The notes beneath the pieces were generated by a model. That model had not been told where the DNA came from. It saw only the letters and a list, made by a program, of their open reading frames with translations, and ran no database searches. 64,000 nucleotides of DNA from Alphaproteobacteria bacterium (GTDB taxonomy: Bacteria > Pseudomonadota > Alphaproteobacteria > Acetobacterales > Acetobacteraceae): NCBI GenBank assembly GCA_016869735.1, contig VGDL01000012.1, forward strand, positions 1 through 64,000, given 5' to 3'. Positions 1 to 11,847 of this stretch are shown in pieces; within the stretch, counting starts at the first letter, position 1; every line of letters begins with the position of its first letter. The position numbers and the translations under genes were made by a program.

Positions 1-3000
1 AGTCGTGCGATGCGGTCCCGCATTTCAGCGTCCAGCACATAAACATCCGCAAGGCGTTCATAGACCCAGGGCGCAACATGGCCCGTGGTTGCCGACCAGC
101 CCATGGTATTCGTCACATGCGCTTCAATTTCGCGCACGCCTTCATAGCCATGCTTCAACAAGCCCTCATACCATTTCGGGTTCAGCGCACGGGTGCGCGT
201 TTCCAGCGTCACTTGTTCAGCCAGTGTCCTGATCTTGCCTTCACCGCGAGTCTGATCGCTGATGTAAATGGCGGAGGCTCTGCCACCGCGCGCGACTTGC
301 ACAGCGCGGCTCACACCACCCAGCATATCAAAATACTGATCAATGCTGGTGACGCCGACCTCGACGCTATCAAGATTTTGATAGGTGATTTCCACACTCG
401 CCAAAACCTGCTCAAGCACTTTATCGGCACGGGCTGGCTTGCCATCCATGCCATAAGCAAACCCCTTGCGGCGGACGAAGCTTGTTGCCAATTCGTCTTC
501 GTCATTCCAGGCGCTGTCATGGATCATGGAATTCACATGCGCGCCATAGGTGCCATCAGTATTGCCAAAAACCCGCAGCGCCGCCTGTTCCATGTTGCCG
601 CCATGTTGCGCGATATGTTGTAGCGCGTGCTTGCGGATGAAGTTCTGCTCCGCTGGCTCCTCGGCCTGTGCGGCAAGCAGCGCTGCTTCCGCAAGCAGCT
701 TCATTTGCAACGGCAGCAGGTCACGGAAAATGCCAGATAGCGTCATCACAACATCAATGCGTGGGCGCCCCAATTCCGCGAGTGGCACCAAAGATGCGCC
801 AGCCAAACGTCCATAGCTGTCATATCGCGGTCTGGCGCCCATAAGCGCGAGCGCCTGGGCAATCGGGCCGCCCTCGGTTTTCAGATTATCTGTGCCCCAC
901 AATACCATCGCGACGGTCTCGGGCACCTGATTGCCCTCGGCCAAATGGCGTTCCAGCAAACGCTCCGCCTGGCGCATACCATCCTGCACGGCGAAGGCAC
1001 TCGGCAGTTTGAAAGGATCGAAGCCATGCAGGTTCCGACCCGTGGGCAATACATCCATGCTGCGCAGCAAATCGCCACCAGGCGCGGGCATGATGTAGCG
1101 CCCTTCCAAGGCACGCAGGATGGAGGGGATTTCGTTATCCTCCGCCAGAAGCGCATCATAACGCGCTTTTGCGCTGCCTTCCGCGACACCGGCTGCGGTC
1201 AGCATTTCCGCGCGCTGTTCTGCATTCGGCGGCTCACCCACCACATGCATGCCATGCGGGATCAGCGTGTATTCCAATTCCAGCAGGCTGGCGCCGAGCT
1301 TCACAATCTCCGGCGCGGGCTCGGCCCAGACGGGTTCCTCAGTCGCCAAATCCACCGCGCTTGCCTGTGCCTGGATCAAACCGGCCAAGGCAGCGCGCTG
1401 ATTTGGATCAGCCTCAGGATCAAGCGCACGCCAACGATCAATCGAAGCTTTCAGGTCAAGCAAGCCACGATAAAGCCCGGCAGAGGCAATGGGTGGCGTC
1501 AAATAACTGATGAGCGTCGCGCCGGCGCGACGCTTGGCCAACATGCCCTCAGACGGGTTATTCGACGCGTAGAGGTAGTAATTCGGCAAATCGCCAATCA
1601 ACCGATCGGGCCAGCATTGCCCTGACATACCTGCCTGCTTACCCGGCATGAACTCCAGCGCGCCATGCGTGCCGAAATGCAGCACAGCATCCGCGCCAAA
1701 ATCCTGCCGCAGCCATTGATAGAAAGCGCTGAAGGCATGGGTTGGCGCGAAATCCCGTTCAAACAGCAACCGCATCGGGTCGCCTTCATAGCCAAAGCCT
1801 GGCTGCACGCCGACAAAGACATTACCGAGCTGCACACCGAGAATGAAGATATCACGCCCATCAGTTTGAATACGGCCGGGCGCAGGGCCCCAGCTTTTTT
1901 CAATCTCGGCAAGCCACGGCGTGCGACGCAAATGCTGATCAGCGGATACGCGCGCGGCAAGATTGGCCGTTGTGCCGTAACGGTCGCGATTGCCGTTGAT
2001 CACCATCTCCCGCAGGGCATCAGCACTTTCCGGCAGTTCAACGTGATAGCCCGCTGCCTTCATGGCCTTCAGCGTATTGAACAGCGAAGGAAAGACGCCA
2101 AGATAGGCGGCCGTTCCCGTGGTGCCGGCATTGGGCGGAAAATTGAATAGCACGGTTGCGATTTTGCGTTCGGCGCGTTCAGTCCGGCGCAACGCTACCA
2201 GGCGCGCGACACGATCCGCGAGCGTGCCGGCGCGTTCCGGATGCGGCACCATATCCCGGGCGCAGGAAACGCCATCACATCCGGCGCAGCGTTCAGTCGC
2301 ATCACCGCCTGCGCCGCAACGACCACCAAAAGTCATCGGCCAAATGCCGCCGTCCAATTCAGGAATGGCAACCATCATGGTCGCTTCCACCGGCAAAAGC
2401 CCGCGCGCATTGCCGGCCCATTGCTTCATGGTTTGGAATTCAAGCGGATGCGCGGCGATATAGGGCACATCAAGTTTTGCGAGCGCTGCTTCCGCTGCGC
2501 GGGCATCATTATACGCAGGGCCACCCACCAGCGAAAACCCGGTCAAGGACACAAGCGCATCAATTGCCGGTGCACCATCCTTGGTGAAGAAGGCATCCAT
2601 GGCGGGGCGACCATCAAGCCCCGCGGCGAAAGCAGGAATGACATTCAATCCGCGCGCTTCCAGCGCTTCGATCATGCCATCATAATGCTTGGCATTGCCT
2701 GCCAGCACATAGGAACGCAGCAGCAAAAGCCCAACCGTGCCGCGCGTACCGGCCCGCGGCAGGGCAGCCAGATTCTCACCAAACCTGCCCTTCATGCGCG
2801 GGTGATAAAGACCCGTTTCCGGATATTCCACCGGTGCAGCAACCGAAAGCTTCTGCTTGCCCTTGGCATAACGCTGCACCAGCATTGCGACCATATTCGC
2901 GAGGTTATCCGCCGATCCCGCGAGCCAATATTGCAGCGTCAGGAAATAGGCGCGTAAATCCTGCGCGGTGCCTGGAATAAAGCGCAGCAGCTTTGGCAAT

Positions 3001-3461
3001 TCGCGCAGCATGCGCATTTGGCCCTTGCCGCTGGCGCCATTGCCATCCTTCTTGCCACGCAGCCGCTTCAAAAGGCCCATCAGCCCCTTGGCTTCGGCTG
3101 ACATATCCAGCCGACCCATAAGCGTCAGGCGCGTGATTTCGGGCGCGGAAAGGCAGCACACCAGCGCATCACAATCCTCCCGGCGCGCCGCAATGGCATC
3201 CTGCACCAGGCGGAAGTGATCTTCCATGAACAGCATACCGGCGATGATGATATCGGCGCGCGCGATATCCGCATGGCACGCCGACAGCGCTGCTTCATCG
3301 CCGGCGAATTCATCCGCAGCATGCAGGTCCAATTCCAGCCCCGGAATTTGTTGGCGCAGCATGGCGCGCGCCTTATCCACCGCACCACCGAAATGGCTAT
3401 CCATCGTCACAATGACGATGCGGGGGGCTGATGCCTCAGCGGGAGAAATGGGCTTTGGCAT
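1..3461 (-). CDS. bchH: Magnesium chelatase subunit BchH, C-terminus cut by the window edge
   Basis: Large porphyrin-binding subunit of the cobaltochelatase-like Mg-chelatase, which inserts Mg2+ into protoporphyrin IX with BchI and BchD, the first committed step to bacteriochlorophyll. The reverse-strand frame is open for 1153 codons. It begins [20 protein letters not shown] and contains the BchH/CobN signature [15 protein letters not shown] followed by [15 protein letters not shown] around residues 590-620. It ends inside the conserved C-terminal stretch ([16 protein letters not shown], then [11 protein letters not shown]), so perhaps 30-80 residues lie beyond position 1. The ATG at 3461 overlaps the 3' end of bchB by 26 bp, implying translational coupling in a bchFNBH(LM) operon. 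I found no frameshift in the stretches I translated. Confidence 0.96.
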   Translation of the reverse strand, partial: MPKPISPAEASAPRIVIVTMDSHFGGAVDKARAMLRQQIPGLELDLHAADEFAGDEAALSACHADIARADIIIAGMLFMEDHFRLVQDAIAARREDCDALVCCLSAPEITRLTLMGRLDMSAEAKGLMGLLKRLRGKKDGNGASGKGQMRMLRELPKLLRFIPGTAQDLRAYFLTLQYWLAGSADNLANMVAMLVQRYAKGKQKLSVAAPVEYPETGLYHPRMKGRFGENLAALPRAGTRGTVGLLLLRSYVLAGNAKHYDGMIEALEARGLNVIPAFAAGLDGRPAMDAFFTKDGAPAIDALVSLTGFSLVGGPAYNDARAAEAALAKLDVPYIAAHPLEFQTMKQWAGNARGLLPVEATMMVAIPELDGGIWPMTFGGRCGAGGDATERCAGCDGVSCARDMVPHPERAGTLADRVARLVALRRTERAERKIATVLFNFPPNAGTTGTAAYLGVFPSLFNTLKAMKAAGYHVELPESADALREMVINGNRDRYGTTANLAARVSADQHLRRTPWLAEIEKSWGPAPGRIQTDGRDIFILGVQLGNVFVGVQPGFGYEGDPMRLLFERDFAPTHAFSAFYQWLRQDFGADAVLHFGTHGALEFMPGKQAGMSGQCWPDRLIGDLPNYYLYASNNPSEGMLAKRRAGATLISYLTPPIASAGLYRGLLDLKASIDRWRALDPEADPNQRAALAGLIQAQASAVDLATEEPVWAEPAPEIVKLGASLLELEYTLIPHGMHVVGEPPNAEQRAEMLTAAGVAEGSAKARYDALLAEDNEIPSILRALEGRYIMPAPGGDLLRSMDVLPTGRNLHGFDPFKLPSAFAVQDGMRQAERLLERHLAEGNQVPETVAMVLWGTDNLKTEGGPIAQALALMGARPRYDSYGRLAGASLVPLAELGRPRIDVVMTLSGIFRDLLPLQMKLLAEAALLAAQAEEPAEQNFIRKHALQHIAQHGGNMEQAALRVFGNTDGTYGAHVNSMIHDSAWNDEDELATSFVRRKGFAYGMDGKPARADKVLEQVLASVEITYQNLDSVEVGVTSIDQYFDMLGGVSRAVQVARGGRASAIYISDQTRGEGKIRTLAEQVTLETRTRALNPKWYEGLLKHGYEGVREIEAHVTNTMGWSATTGHVAPWVYERLADVYVLDAEMRDRIAR

Positions 3462-4968
3462 CGTAAAGCGTTTCAAGAGTGATCAGGGCAATGCCGCGTT
3501 CTTCGGCAAAGCGTTCGGTATTACGGCGTGCCTTGCCACGCACGAAGAAGGGAATCTTGCGCAATTCCGCCTCAGCCTCATGCACCCAGCTTGCAGGACC
3601 AACGGCGATTGGCGCGGCAGGTGGCTCCGCTTGTGCGCCATGACCCAGATGAGAAGGCGCCACACCATCACGGAATTCGAAATCTTCGCGGAACATGCCA
3701 AGCAGATGTTCCTCAAGCCCCATCATCAGCGGATGCACCCAGGTGTCGAAGATGACATTGGCGCCTTCGAATCCCATTTGCGGCGCATAGCGCGCCGGGA
3801 AATCCTGCACGTGAACCGGGGCGGAAATTACGGCGCAGGGCACACCCAGCTTCTTCGCGATATGGCGTTCCATCTGGGTGCCCAGCACCAATTCCGGCTG
3901 CAAGGCAGCGATGCGTTCTTCGACTTCCAGATAATCATCCGAGATCAGGGCCTCGCAACCATATTTTTCGGCGGCGGCGCGAATTTCGCGGCCGAATTCA
4001 CGGCTATAGGTGCCAAGCCCCACCACGGCGAAGCCAAGTTCTTCCTGCGCGATTCGCGCGGCAGCAATTGCGTGGGTCGCGTCGCCAAAGATGAAAATGC
4101 GCTTGCCGGTCAGGTAATTCGAATCAACTGAACGCGCGTACCAGGGCAGACGCAGCGCATCGCCACCATCAGTCAGCGGCACTGGCAGACCCGCGAACGC
4201 CGCCACTTCGGCCATAAAATCCCGTGTGGCGCCAACGCCAATCGGCACGATGCGCGTATAGGGCTGGCCCAATTGGCGCTTCAAATACTCCGCTGCCACC
4301 TGCGCGATTTCGGGGTAGAGCACAACATTGAAATCGGCGTCACGCAGGTGGGTAAGATCTGTAGGTGTTGCGCCCATCGGCGCGGTGACCACTACTTCAA
4401 TGCCCATACCGGTCAGAAGCTTGGTAACTTCGGCCACATCATCACGATGCCGAAAGCCAAGCGCCGTCGGCCCCAGGATGTTGCAGCGAGGCGCGCGGGC
4501 AGGATCGCGCGGCGCGCGGGTTTGCGCCGGCCCCGCGAAGGCGCGGACAAGGCGATAAAATGTCTCCGCCGCGCCCCAGTTTTCCTTGCGCTGATAGGCA
4601 GGCAATTCAAGCGGCACCACCGGCACTGGCAAGCCAAGCGTCTTGGCAAGGCCACCCGGATCATCCTGGATCAGCTCTGCCGTGCAGGAAGCGCCCACCA
4701 GCATTGCTTCCGGTTGGAAACGCGCATAGGCATCACGCGCGGCTTCCATGAAAAGCTCGGCAGTATCACCGCCCAAATCGCGCGCCTGGAAGGTTGTCCA
4801 TGTCACGGGCGGGCGCTTTTCCCGCCTTTCAATCATGGTGAAAAGCAAATCCGCATAGGTATCGCCCTGCGGCGCGTGTAACACATAATGCACACCCTGC
4901 ATGGCAGTTGCGATGCGCATCGCCCCCACATGCGGCGGCCCTTCATAGGTCCAGACAGCGAGCTGCAT
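3436..4968 (-). CDS. bchB: Light-independent protochlorophyllide reductase subunit B
   Basis: Catalytic NB-protein subunit of the dark-operative protochlorophyllide oxidoreductase (with BchN and the ATPase BchL), a nitrogenase-like enzyme that reduces ring D of protochlorophyllide. It has 510 residues, normal for BchB, and the typical N-terminus [20 protein letters not shown]. Asp36 in [10 protein letters not shown] matches the aspartate known in Rhodobacter BchB to ligate the NB [4Fe-4S] cluster. The C-terminal part (about residues 455-510, [17 protein letters not shown]) matches the small helical protochlorophyllide-reductase tail. It lies 2 bp after the bchN stop and overlaps bchH. Confidence 0.97.
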   Translation of the reverse strand: MQLAVWTYEGPPHVGAMRIATAMQGVHYVLHAPQGDTYADLLFTMIERREKRPPVTWTTFQARDLGGDTAELFMEAARDAYARFQPEAMLVGASCTAELIQDDPGGLAKTLGLPVPVVPLELPAYQRKENWGAAETFYRLVRAFAGPAQTRAPRDPARAPRCNILGPTALGFRHRDDVAEVTKLLTGMGIEVVVTAPMGATPTDLTHLRDADFNVVLYPEIAQVAAEYLKRQLGQPYTRIVPIGVGATRDFMAEVAAFAGLPVPLTDGGDALRLPWYARSVDSNYLTGKRIFIFGDATHAIAAARIAQEELGFAVVGLGTYSREFGREIRAAAEKYGCEALISDDYLEVEERIAALQPELVLGTQMERHIAKKLGVPCAVISAPVHVQDFPARYAPQMGFEGANVIFDTWVHPLMMGLEEHLLGMFREDFEFRDGVAPSHLGHGAQAEPPAAPIAVGPASWVHEAEAELRKIPFFVRGKARRNTERFAEERGIALITLETLYDAKAHFSR

Positions 4969-4970
4969 GG

Positions 4971-6862
<1,892 letters not shown>

Positions 6863-7016
6863 TTCTTGACACTCCCCGAGACTGGAACGATTCGACTGGC
6901 ACGGCTTGGGGCAGGGCCCATCAGGGTCCCTTTCTGGCCTTTTCCGGCGAGAATTCCTCGAATTACCGTGACGTCCAGGGTCATTTGGACCCCCTTCCCA
7001 GTCATCTGTGTTCTGA

Positions 7017-7046
7017 AACCTACCGGGGCTTGGCGGCGAGTGTCAA
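7017..7046 (-). promoter_or_regulatory. Candidate bchF promoter (sigma70-like)
   Basis: On the minus strand, TTGACA (7046-7041) is followed after 18 bp by TAGGTT (7022-7017), a perfect -35 and a weak -10. The -35 half overlaps the PpsR-like site at 7041-7058, the usual arrangement for aerobic repression of bch genes. The long distance to the ATG (about 150 bp) leaves a leader containing a second operator. Low to moderate confidence because the -10 is poor. Confidence 0.4.
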
Positions 7047-7074
7047 GGAAGATTGACGTATTTTCCAGTTGACA
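7041..7074. promoter_or_regulatory. Tandem imperfect PpsR-like sites upstream of aerR
   Basis: Two abutting near-matches to TGT-N12-ACA: TGTC-N10-GACG at 7041-7058 and CGTA-N10-GACA at 7057-7074, each one base off in an outer half-site. Together with the perfect site at 6854 they give a two-cluster layout typical of cooperative PpsR/CrtJ binding. The aerR ATG is 46 bp downstream, so these may also control aerR-ppsR. A TTGACA at 7069-7074 could be a plus-strand -35, but I see no convincing -10 after it. Confidence 0.45.
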
Positions 7075-7119
7075 TTAAGCGCCCCTCAGGACGAAGCTAC
7101 CCGGATGAGGGGGTCTACC

Positions 7120-8070
7120 ATGAAGCCGACCACGGATGAGGAGCGTCAGGCCCAAACGGAATATGTGGAAGCCGAACACGCTTTCACGCTATATTCCCGC
7201 GTGGACATGGCAGACCCAGACCCCAATCGCAGGGATGGGCCCGACGAAGCGGTATGGCGCGGCCACCCCTATGGCAGCGCCCTGCCGCTCAAGCGGGTGA
7301 TCGAGACCGAGGTGATCCCCCGGCTCGTATTGGCGCAGCGCGCGCTTGGCGTGGCGGCGCAGGAAGCGCCCACACCGCATCCGGCAGCGCCTACAGAAGG
7401 CGATGTGGCGGCATTCACCGCGCTTGCAAGGCTCGGCAATACCGAAAACGCTTTGACCTTCATTGATGCCTTTTGCGCCCGCGGTCTGCCGCTTGCGCAG
7501 GTTTATTTGGGGCTATTGGCGCCGGCAGCGCGCATTCTGGGCGTCTGCTGGGAAAAGGACACCGCGGACTTCACGGAAGTCACCATCGGGCTGCGCTGCC
7601 TCCATGCTGTCTGCCATGCGCTCGAGCCACGTTTTGCCCCGCTTGGCATTGTCCAGCGTCCGGGCCGCAGCATTCTGCTGGCCCCCGCGCCGGGCGAACA
7701 GCATGGCTTTGGCCTGCTCATGGTGGAACAATTCTTCCGCCGCGCCGGCTGGGAAACCTGGACGGATGGCAGCGCCGATGAAGCCGCGCTCATTGCCCTG
7801 GTCGCCGAAAAGCATTTCGGTCTAGTCGGCTTTTCCATCAGCGGTGAGACCCATATCGAAAGCCTGGCCGAGTTGATCCGCGATATTCGCCGCGCATCAC
7901 GTAATGCCGATCTTGGTGTTCTGGTGGGCGGTGCGCTGATCCTGCAGGAGCCGCTTTTGGTCAAGCGACTCGGCGCCGATGCCACTGCGCGGGATGCCGA
8001 GGAAGCGATTTTGCAGGCAGAGGCCCTGCTTGCCTTACAGGGACGAGGAAGTGAGGGGCTGCCGAGTTAG
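7120..8070 (+). CDS. aerR: AerR/PpaA-type B12-binding antirepressor of PpsR
   Basis: Cobalamin-dependent regulator that modulates PpsR/CrtJ binding at photosynthesis promoters. The ATG at 7120 is preceded by GAGGGGG at good spacing, giving 316 residues; a frame upstream to 7069 has no ribosome site. Residues ~95-175 form the helical cap and ~185-310 the B12-binding Rossmann domain. APAPGEQHGFGLLMVEQFF contains an ExHxxG variant of the cobalamin DxHxxG motif with His195 as likely axial ligand, then GFSISGE and LGVLVGGALI. It sits directly upstream of ppsR, as in other purple bacteria, and is divergent from bchF. Confidence 0.88.
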   Translation: MKPTTDEERQAQTEYVEAEHAFTLYSRVDMADPDPNRRDGPDEAVWRGHPYGSALPLKRVIETEVIPRLVLAQRALGVAAQEAPTPHPAAPTEGDVAAFTALARLGNTENALTFIDAFCARGLPLAQVYLGLLAPAARILGVCWEKDTADFTEVTIGLRCLHAVCHALEPRFAPLGIVQRPGRSILLAPAPGEQHGFGLLMVEQFFRRAGWETWTDGSADEAALIALVAEKHFGLVGFSISGETHIESLAELIRDIRRASRNADLGVLVGGALILQEPLLVKRLGADATARDAEEAILQAEALLALQGRGSEGLPS

Positions 8071-8164
8071 GCCGCCCCGCCATGCGACCCATCACGTCGC
8101 CACTTGATTTCCTCCGGGGGCGCCTTGAAAAGGCGGCCCGCGCGTTAAAAGGCTTCGATTTCAC

Positions 8165-9586
8165 GTGAAAACCTTCCTGGCCCCCCGCAAATCGCTCGGA
8201 GATTTGGATGCTGATGCCGCTGCCTCATTAGTCTCGGCAGCGGCGGACATGGCTTTGGTTGTTGATGACCAGGGCGTCATTCGCGACATCGCCTTCAGCA
8301 ATAAGGAACTCTCCAAAACCCTTGGCGGGCATCAGACCTGGCTTGGCCGCCCCTGGGCGGAAACCGTCACCACGGAAAGCCGCCCAAAGGTTGAAGCGCT
8401 GCTGAGTGGTGCGCCTGCCGAAGCGCAATGGCGCAACATCAATCAGGTCGCTGAAGGTGGTGAGGCAGTGCCGCTGCTTTTCGCCGCCGTGCCCTTGCAG
8501 CGCGGCAATCGGCGCGTAGTGTTTGGCCGCGACCTGAGTGCGCAATCACGCCTGCAACAGAGATTGCTGGAAACCCAGCAGTCCATGGAACGCGATTACG
8601 CGAAGCTGCGTCAGGCGGAAACGCGATATCGCCTACTGTTCCAGCTTTCCGCCGATGCAACGCTGATCATTGATGGTGCAACCGGGCGCGTGACTGAAGC
8701 CAATCCGGCGGCGGAACAGCTTTTTGGGCGCCAATCACGCCGAGTCATTGGCCGGCCCTTGATGGATGCCTTTGCACCGGAAAGCCGCCAGGCCGTGCAA
8801 TCGCTGCTTGCTTCCGTACGCATCGCAGGCCGTGGTGATGAAGTGGGCGCGCAACTTGCCGATTCCGGCCGCAACGTGACCATCGCCGCCACCAGCTTCC
8901 GGCAGGATGGTGCTTCGGTGCTGCTGGTGCGGCTTTCACTCGCCGGTGGCGAACAGCCAGCGGGACTGTCGCCAGCAAAGGCGCAAATGTTGAAGGTGGC
9001 GGAAAACCTGCCCGATGCTTTTATGGTGACGGATCAGAATGGTTTGATAATTTCCGCCAATGGCGCCTTTCTGGACTTGGCTGAGCTTGGTTCGGAAGAA
9101 CAGGCGCGTGGCGAATCCCTGGAACGTTGGCTGGGTGGCCAGGGCATCGAAATTGAAGTCCTGCTCTCCAATCTTCGTAATCGTGGCGCCGTCAGGCTTT
9201 ATACCACCACGCTGCGCGGCGCGATGGGTGCACGCGTGGAGGTGGAAATCTCCGCCGTGACGGTGACGCATGGCGGGCAGGAGGTTTTCGGTTTTTCCAT
9301 CCGCGATATCGGCGCGCGAGTGGCCGAGCCACGCCAGACGGGCGCGCATGCCACGCGGTCCGTTGAACAGCTCACGGAATTGATCGGGCGCGTACCGTTG
9401 AAAGACCTGGTGCGCGATGCGACGGATGCGATTGAACGGCTTTGCATCGAAGCCGCCTTGCAGCTTTCCGGCGATAATCGCGCATCTGCTGCGGAAATGC
9501 TGGGGCTCAGCCGGCAGAGTCTTTACGTGAAATTGCACCGCTACGGGCTTGGTGATCTGGGCGCCGATAGCGGCGAGCAAGGGTAA
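8165..9586 (+). CDS. ppsR: Photosynthesis gene repressor PpsR/CrtJ
   Basis: Aerobic repressor of bch, crt and puc genes. It has 473 residues: N-terminal PAS (~25-125), a Gln-rich linker helix (~126-155), PAS (~155-258), PAS (~278-382) and a C-terminal Fis-type helix-turn-helix (~420-462, ASAAEMLGLSRQSLYVKL). Cys427 in IERLCIEAAL is the redox-active cysteine position of the helix-turn-helix in Rhodobacter. It is the only cysteine in the protein, so the intramolecular disulfide proposed for PpsR of Rhodobacter cannot form. Located 94 bp after aerR; a hairpin at 8121-8135 lies in that gap. Confidence 0.95.
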   Translation: MKTFLAPRKSLGDLDADAAASLVSAAADMALVVDDQGVIRDIAFSNKELSKTLGGHQTWLGRPWAETVTTESRPKVEALLSGAPAEAQWRNINQVAEGGEAVPLLFAAVPLQRGNRRVVFGRDLSAQSRLQQRLLETQQSMERDYAKLRQAETRYRLLFQLSADATLIIDGATGRVTEANPAAEQLFGRQSRRVIGRPLMDAFAPESRQAVQSLLASVRIAGRGDEVGAQLADSGRNVTIAATSFRQDGASVLLVRLSLAGGEQPAGLSPAKAQMLKVAENLPDAFMVTDQNGLIISANGAFLDLAELGSEEQARGESLERWLGGQGIEIEVLLSNLRNRGAVRLYTTTLRGAMGARVEVEISAVTVTHGGQEVFGFSIRDIGARVAEPRQTGAHATRSVEQLTELIGRVPLKDLVRDATDAIERLCIEAALQLSGDNRASAAEMLGLSRQSLYVKLHRYGLGDLGADSGEQG

Positions 9587-9595
9587 GGCAGCGTG

Positions 9596-10516
9596 ATGGC
9601 GGGCCCCGTTGCAACAGCAGCGACCGCCCCAACCCCGCGGCTGAAGCCATCCGCGGTTTTGGAATTATTGAAGCCGATCACCTGGTTCCCCCCCATGTGG
9701 GCCTTTGGCTGCGGTGTTGCTTCCGCCCATGGCGGCTTTGCCGAGCACTGGCCGCTCGCATTGCTTGGCGTGGTGCTGGCCGGGCCTTTGGTTTGCGCCA
9801 TGAGCCAGGCCGCGAATGATTGGTATGACCGCCATGTGGATGCAATCAATGAACCGCATCGCCCGATTCCATCGGGGCGCATTCCAGGGCGCTGGGGTTT
9901 CTATATTGCGCTGTTCTGGACAGGACTTTCGCTGATTGCCGCTTTGCCCCTGGGCGCTTGGGGTTTTGGCGCAACCATTATCGCCATCGCCCTCGCCTGG
10001 GCCTATAGCGCGCCGCCGTTTCGGCTGAAGGCGAATGGCTGGTGGGGCAATCTGGCCTGTGGCCTCGCCTATGAAACCCTGCCCTGGATCACCGCAGCAG
10101 CGATCATGTCTGGCGGTGCGCCGGAATGGCGCGTGCTGCTGGTAGCGCTGCTTTATGGCCTTGGCGCCCATGGCATCATGACGCTGAATGACTTTAAGGC
10201 GATTGAAGGTGATCGCCGCATGGGCGTGTTGTCTTTGCCCGTGCAATTGGGCGCTGAGCGCGCTGGCTTGGTTGCCTGCATTTTTATGGCGGTGCCGCAA
10301 GTATTGGTGGTGGCGCTGCTCGCGATTTGGGACGCGCCCTGGCACGCGGCGGCGGTGGCGGTTTCGCTGGTGGTCCAACTTGGCCTGATGCGGCGCATGT
10401 TGGGCGATCCGCGCGCATTGGCACCTTGGTATAATGGCACCGGGGTTCTGCTTTACGTGATTGGCATGCTGATCAGCGCCTTTGCCTTGGCCGCTTTGAC
10501 GGGAGGCTCGGCATGA
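9596..10516 (+). CDS. bchG: Bacteriochlorophyll a synthase (geranylgeranyl/phytyl transferase)
   Basis: UbiA-family membrane prenyltransferase that esterifies bacteriochlorophyllide a with geranylgeranyl or phytyl diphosphate. The first Asp-rich motif NDWYDRHVDAINEPHRP (from about residue 74) and the second, NDFKAIEGDRRMG (from ~198), bind the Mg-diphosphate. About eight hydrophobic helices; 306 residues. GTG at 9593 directly precedes ATG at 9596. AAGG lies 7 nt before the ATG, so I prefer the ATG. It follows ppsR by 9 bp and overlaps bch2 by 4 bp. Confidence 0.95.
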   Translation: MAGPVATAATAPTPRLKPSAVLELLKPITWFPPMWAFGCGVASAHGGFAEHWPLALLGVVLAGPLVCAMSQAANDWYDRHVDAINEPHRPIPSGRIPGRWGFYIALFWTGLSLIAALPLGAWGFGATIIAIALAWAYSAPPFRLKANGWWGNLACGLAYETLPWITAAAIMSGGAPEWRVLLVALLYGLGAHGIMTLNDFKAIEGDRRMGVLSLPVQLGAERAGLVACIFMAVPQVLVVALLAIWDAPWHAAAVAVSLVVQLGLMRRMLGDPRALAPWYNGTGVLLYVIGMLISAFALAALTGGSA

Positions 10517-11835
10517 ACCCCGCCCCGCTTAGTTGGCTTGGCATTATCCGCCTGGGTTTGGTGCAAACCGCCTTGGGCGCGATTGTGGTGCTGACAACCT
10601 CCGCGCTTAATCGGGTCATGGTGGTGGAACTTGCCTTGCCGGCGACTCTGCCGGGGATCCTTGTTGGGCTGCATTACGCGCTGCAAATGCTGCGCCCGCG
10701 CATGGGTTATGGGTCTGACATGGGTGGGCGGCGCACGCCTTGGATCATTGGCGGCATGGCGGTGCTGGCGCTTGGCGGCGTTCTTGCTGCGGCGGGCACG
10801 GCGCTGATGGCAGAATCGCTTTGGGCCGGCGTTGCGCTTGCCGTCTTGGCGTTTTTGCTGATTGGCGCTGGCGTTGGCGCGGCTGGTACATCGCTATTGG
10901 TGCTGCTTGCGGCACGCACCGCACCCGCACGCCGCGCTGCCGCCGCGTCACTGGTCTGGATCATGATGATTGCGGGTTTTGTGATCACGACAGCGATTGC
11001 AGGGCGGTTGCTAGATCCCTATTCGCCCATGCGTTTGGTGGCGGTCGCTGGTGGGGTTTCCGCCATTGCCTTCACGCTGGCGACACTCGCTGCCTGGGGC
11101 ATGGAAGGCCCGCGCGCCGCGCGCCCGGATGCGACCGATGCCACAAAGCCGCCCTTCCGCCAGGCGTTGCGCGAGGTTTGGGCCGAACCAGAAGCACGGC
11201 GCTTCACCATTTTCATCTTTGTTTCCATGCTTGCCTATAGCGCGCAGGATTTGATCCTGGAGCCTTTCGCCGGCGCAGTTTTCGGCCGGACCTTGGGCGA
11301 GACCACGCGCATTTCATCGCTGCAACATGCGGGCGTTCTGGTCGGCATGATTGCGATTGCGCTGATCGGCAGCGTGCGCGGTGGGCGTTGGGCAGGCACA
11401 CTCCGCTTCTGGACCATCGCGGGCTGTCTTGCCACAGCGGTAATGATGCTTGCCCTTTCCGTCGCTGGGCAATTCGGCGCGGCCTGGCCGCTCAAGACCA
11501 GCTTCTTCGCGCTTGGTGTTGCGAATGGTGTTTTCGCGGCGGCGGCCATTGCATCCATGATGCAAATGGTCGCGCGCGGGCATGAATCGCGCGAAGGCAC
11601 ACGCATGGGGCTTTGGGGCGCGGCGCAGGCGGTGGCCTTCGGGATTGGCGGTTTGGCGGGCGCGGCAGCGGTGGATGTAGCGCGGATCGCGCTTGGGCAG
11701 GCCGAAGCGGCCTATGCCGTGGTGTTTGTTCTGGATGCGGCACTGTTCATCGCATCCGCGCTTCTCGCGGCGCGCATCAATCGTCCAAAAATCAGCAAGA
11801 CCAGTGGCTTCGGCCCAATGATACCGGCACGGTAG
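10513..11835 (+). CDS. BCH2/PucC-family major facilitator protein
   Basis: Twelve-helix membrane protein of the PucC/LhaA/BCH2 branch of the major facilitator superfamily, 440 residues, in the position of orf428 between bchG and bchP in Rhodobacter. Family blocks visible are LGLVQTALGAIVVLTTSALN, RVMVVELALPATLPG and GYGSDMGGRRTPWIIGG. PucC relatives help assemble light-harvesting complexes or handle bacteriochlorophyll; the exact role of this member is unknown. The start overlaps the bchG stop by 4 bp (ATGA), and bchP follows at once, so the three are probably cotranscribed. Confidence 0.88.
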   Translation: MNPAPLSWLGIIRLGLVQTALGAIVVLTTSALNRVMVVELALPATLPGILVGLHYALQMLRPRMGYGSDMGGRRTPWIIGGMAVLALGGVLAAAGTALMAESLWAGVALAVLAFLLIGAGVGAAGTSLLVLLAARTAPARRAAAASLVWIMMIAGFVITTAIAGRLLDPYSPMRLVAVAGGVSAIAFTLATLAAWGMEGPRAARPDATDATKPPFRQALREVWAEPEARRFTIFIFVSMLAYSAQDLILEPFAGAVFGRTLGETTRISSLQHAGVLVGMIAIALIGSVRGGRWAGTLRFWTIAGCLATAVMMLALSVAGQFGAAWPLKTSFFALGVANGVFAAAAIASMMQMVARGHESREGTRMGLWGAAQAVAFGIGGLAGAAAVDVARIALGQAEAAYAVVFVLDAALFIASALLAARINRPKISKTSGFGPMIPAR

Positions 11836-11847
11836 AGGAAAATGGCC

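Noticed and set aside
945-2957. Long plus-strand frames opposite bchH (945-1625, 1665-2150, 2241-2957)
   Set aside because: They are antisense to the clearly conserved bchH frame, have no family resemblance and no consistent ribosome sites; typical shadows in GC-rich DNA.
3226-4881. Plus-strand frames of about 200-300 codons opposite bchB
   Set aside because: Antisense to an intact BchB with all expected motifs; composition (His/Arg/Ala-rich) is that of a shadow frame.
8121-8135. Hairpin CGCCTT-GAA-AAGGCG between aerR and ppsR as a terminator
   Set aside because: No T-run follows and the two genes are normally coexpressed; kept only as a possible mRNA structure.
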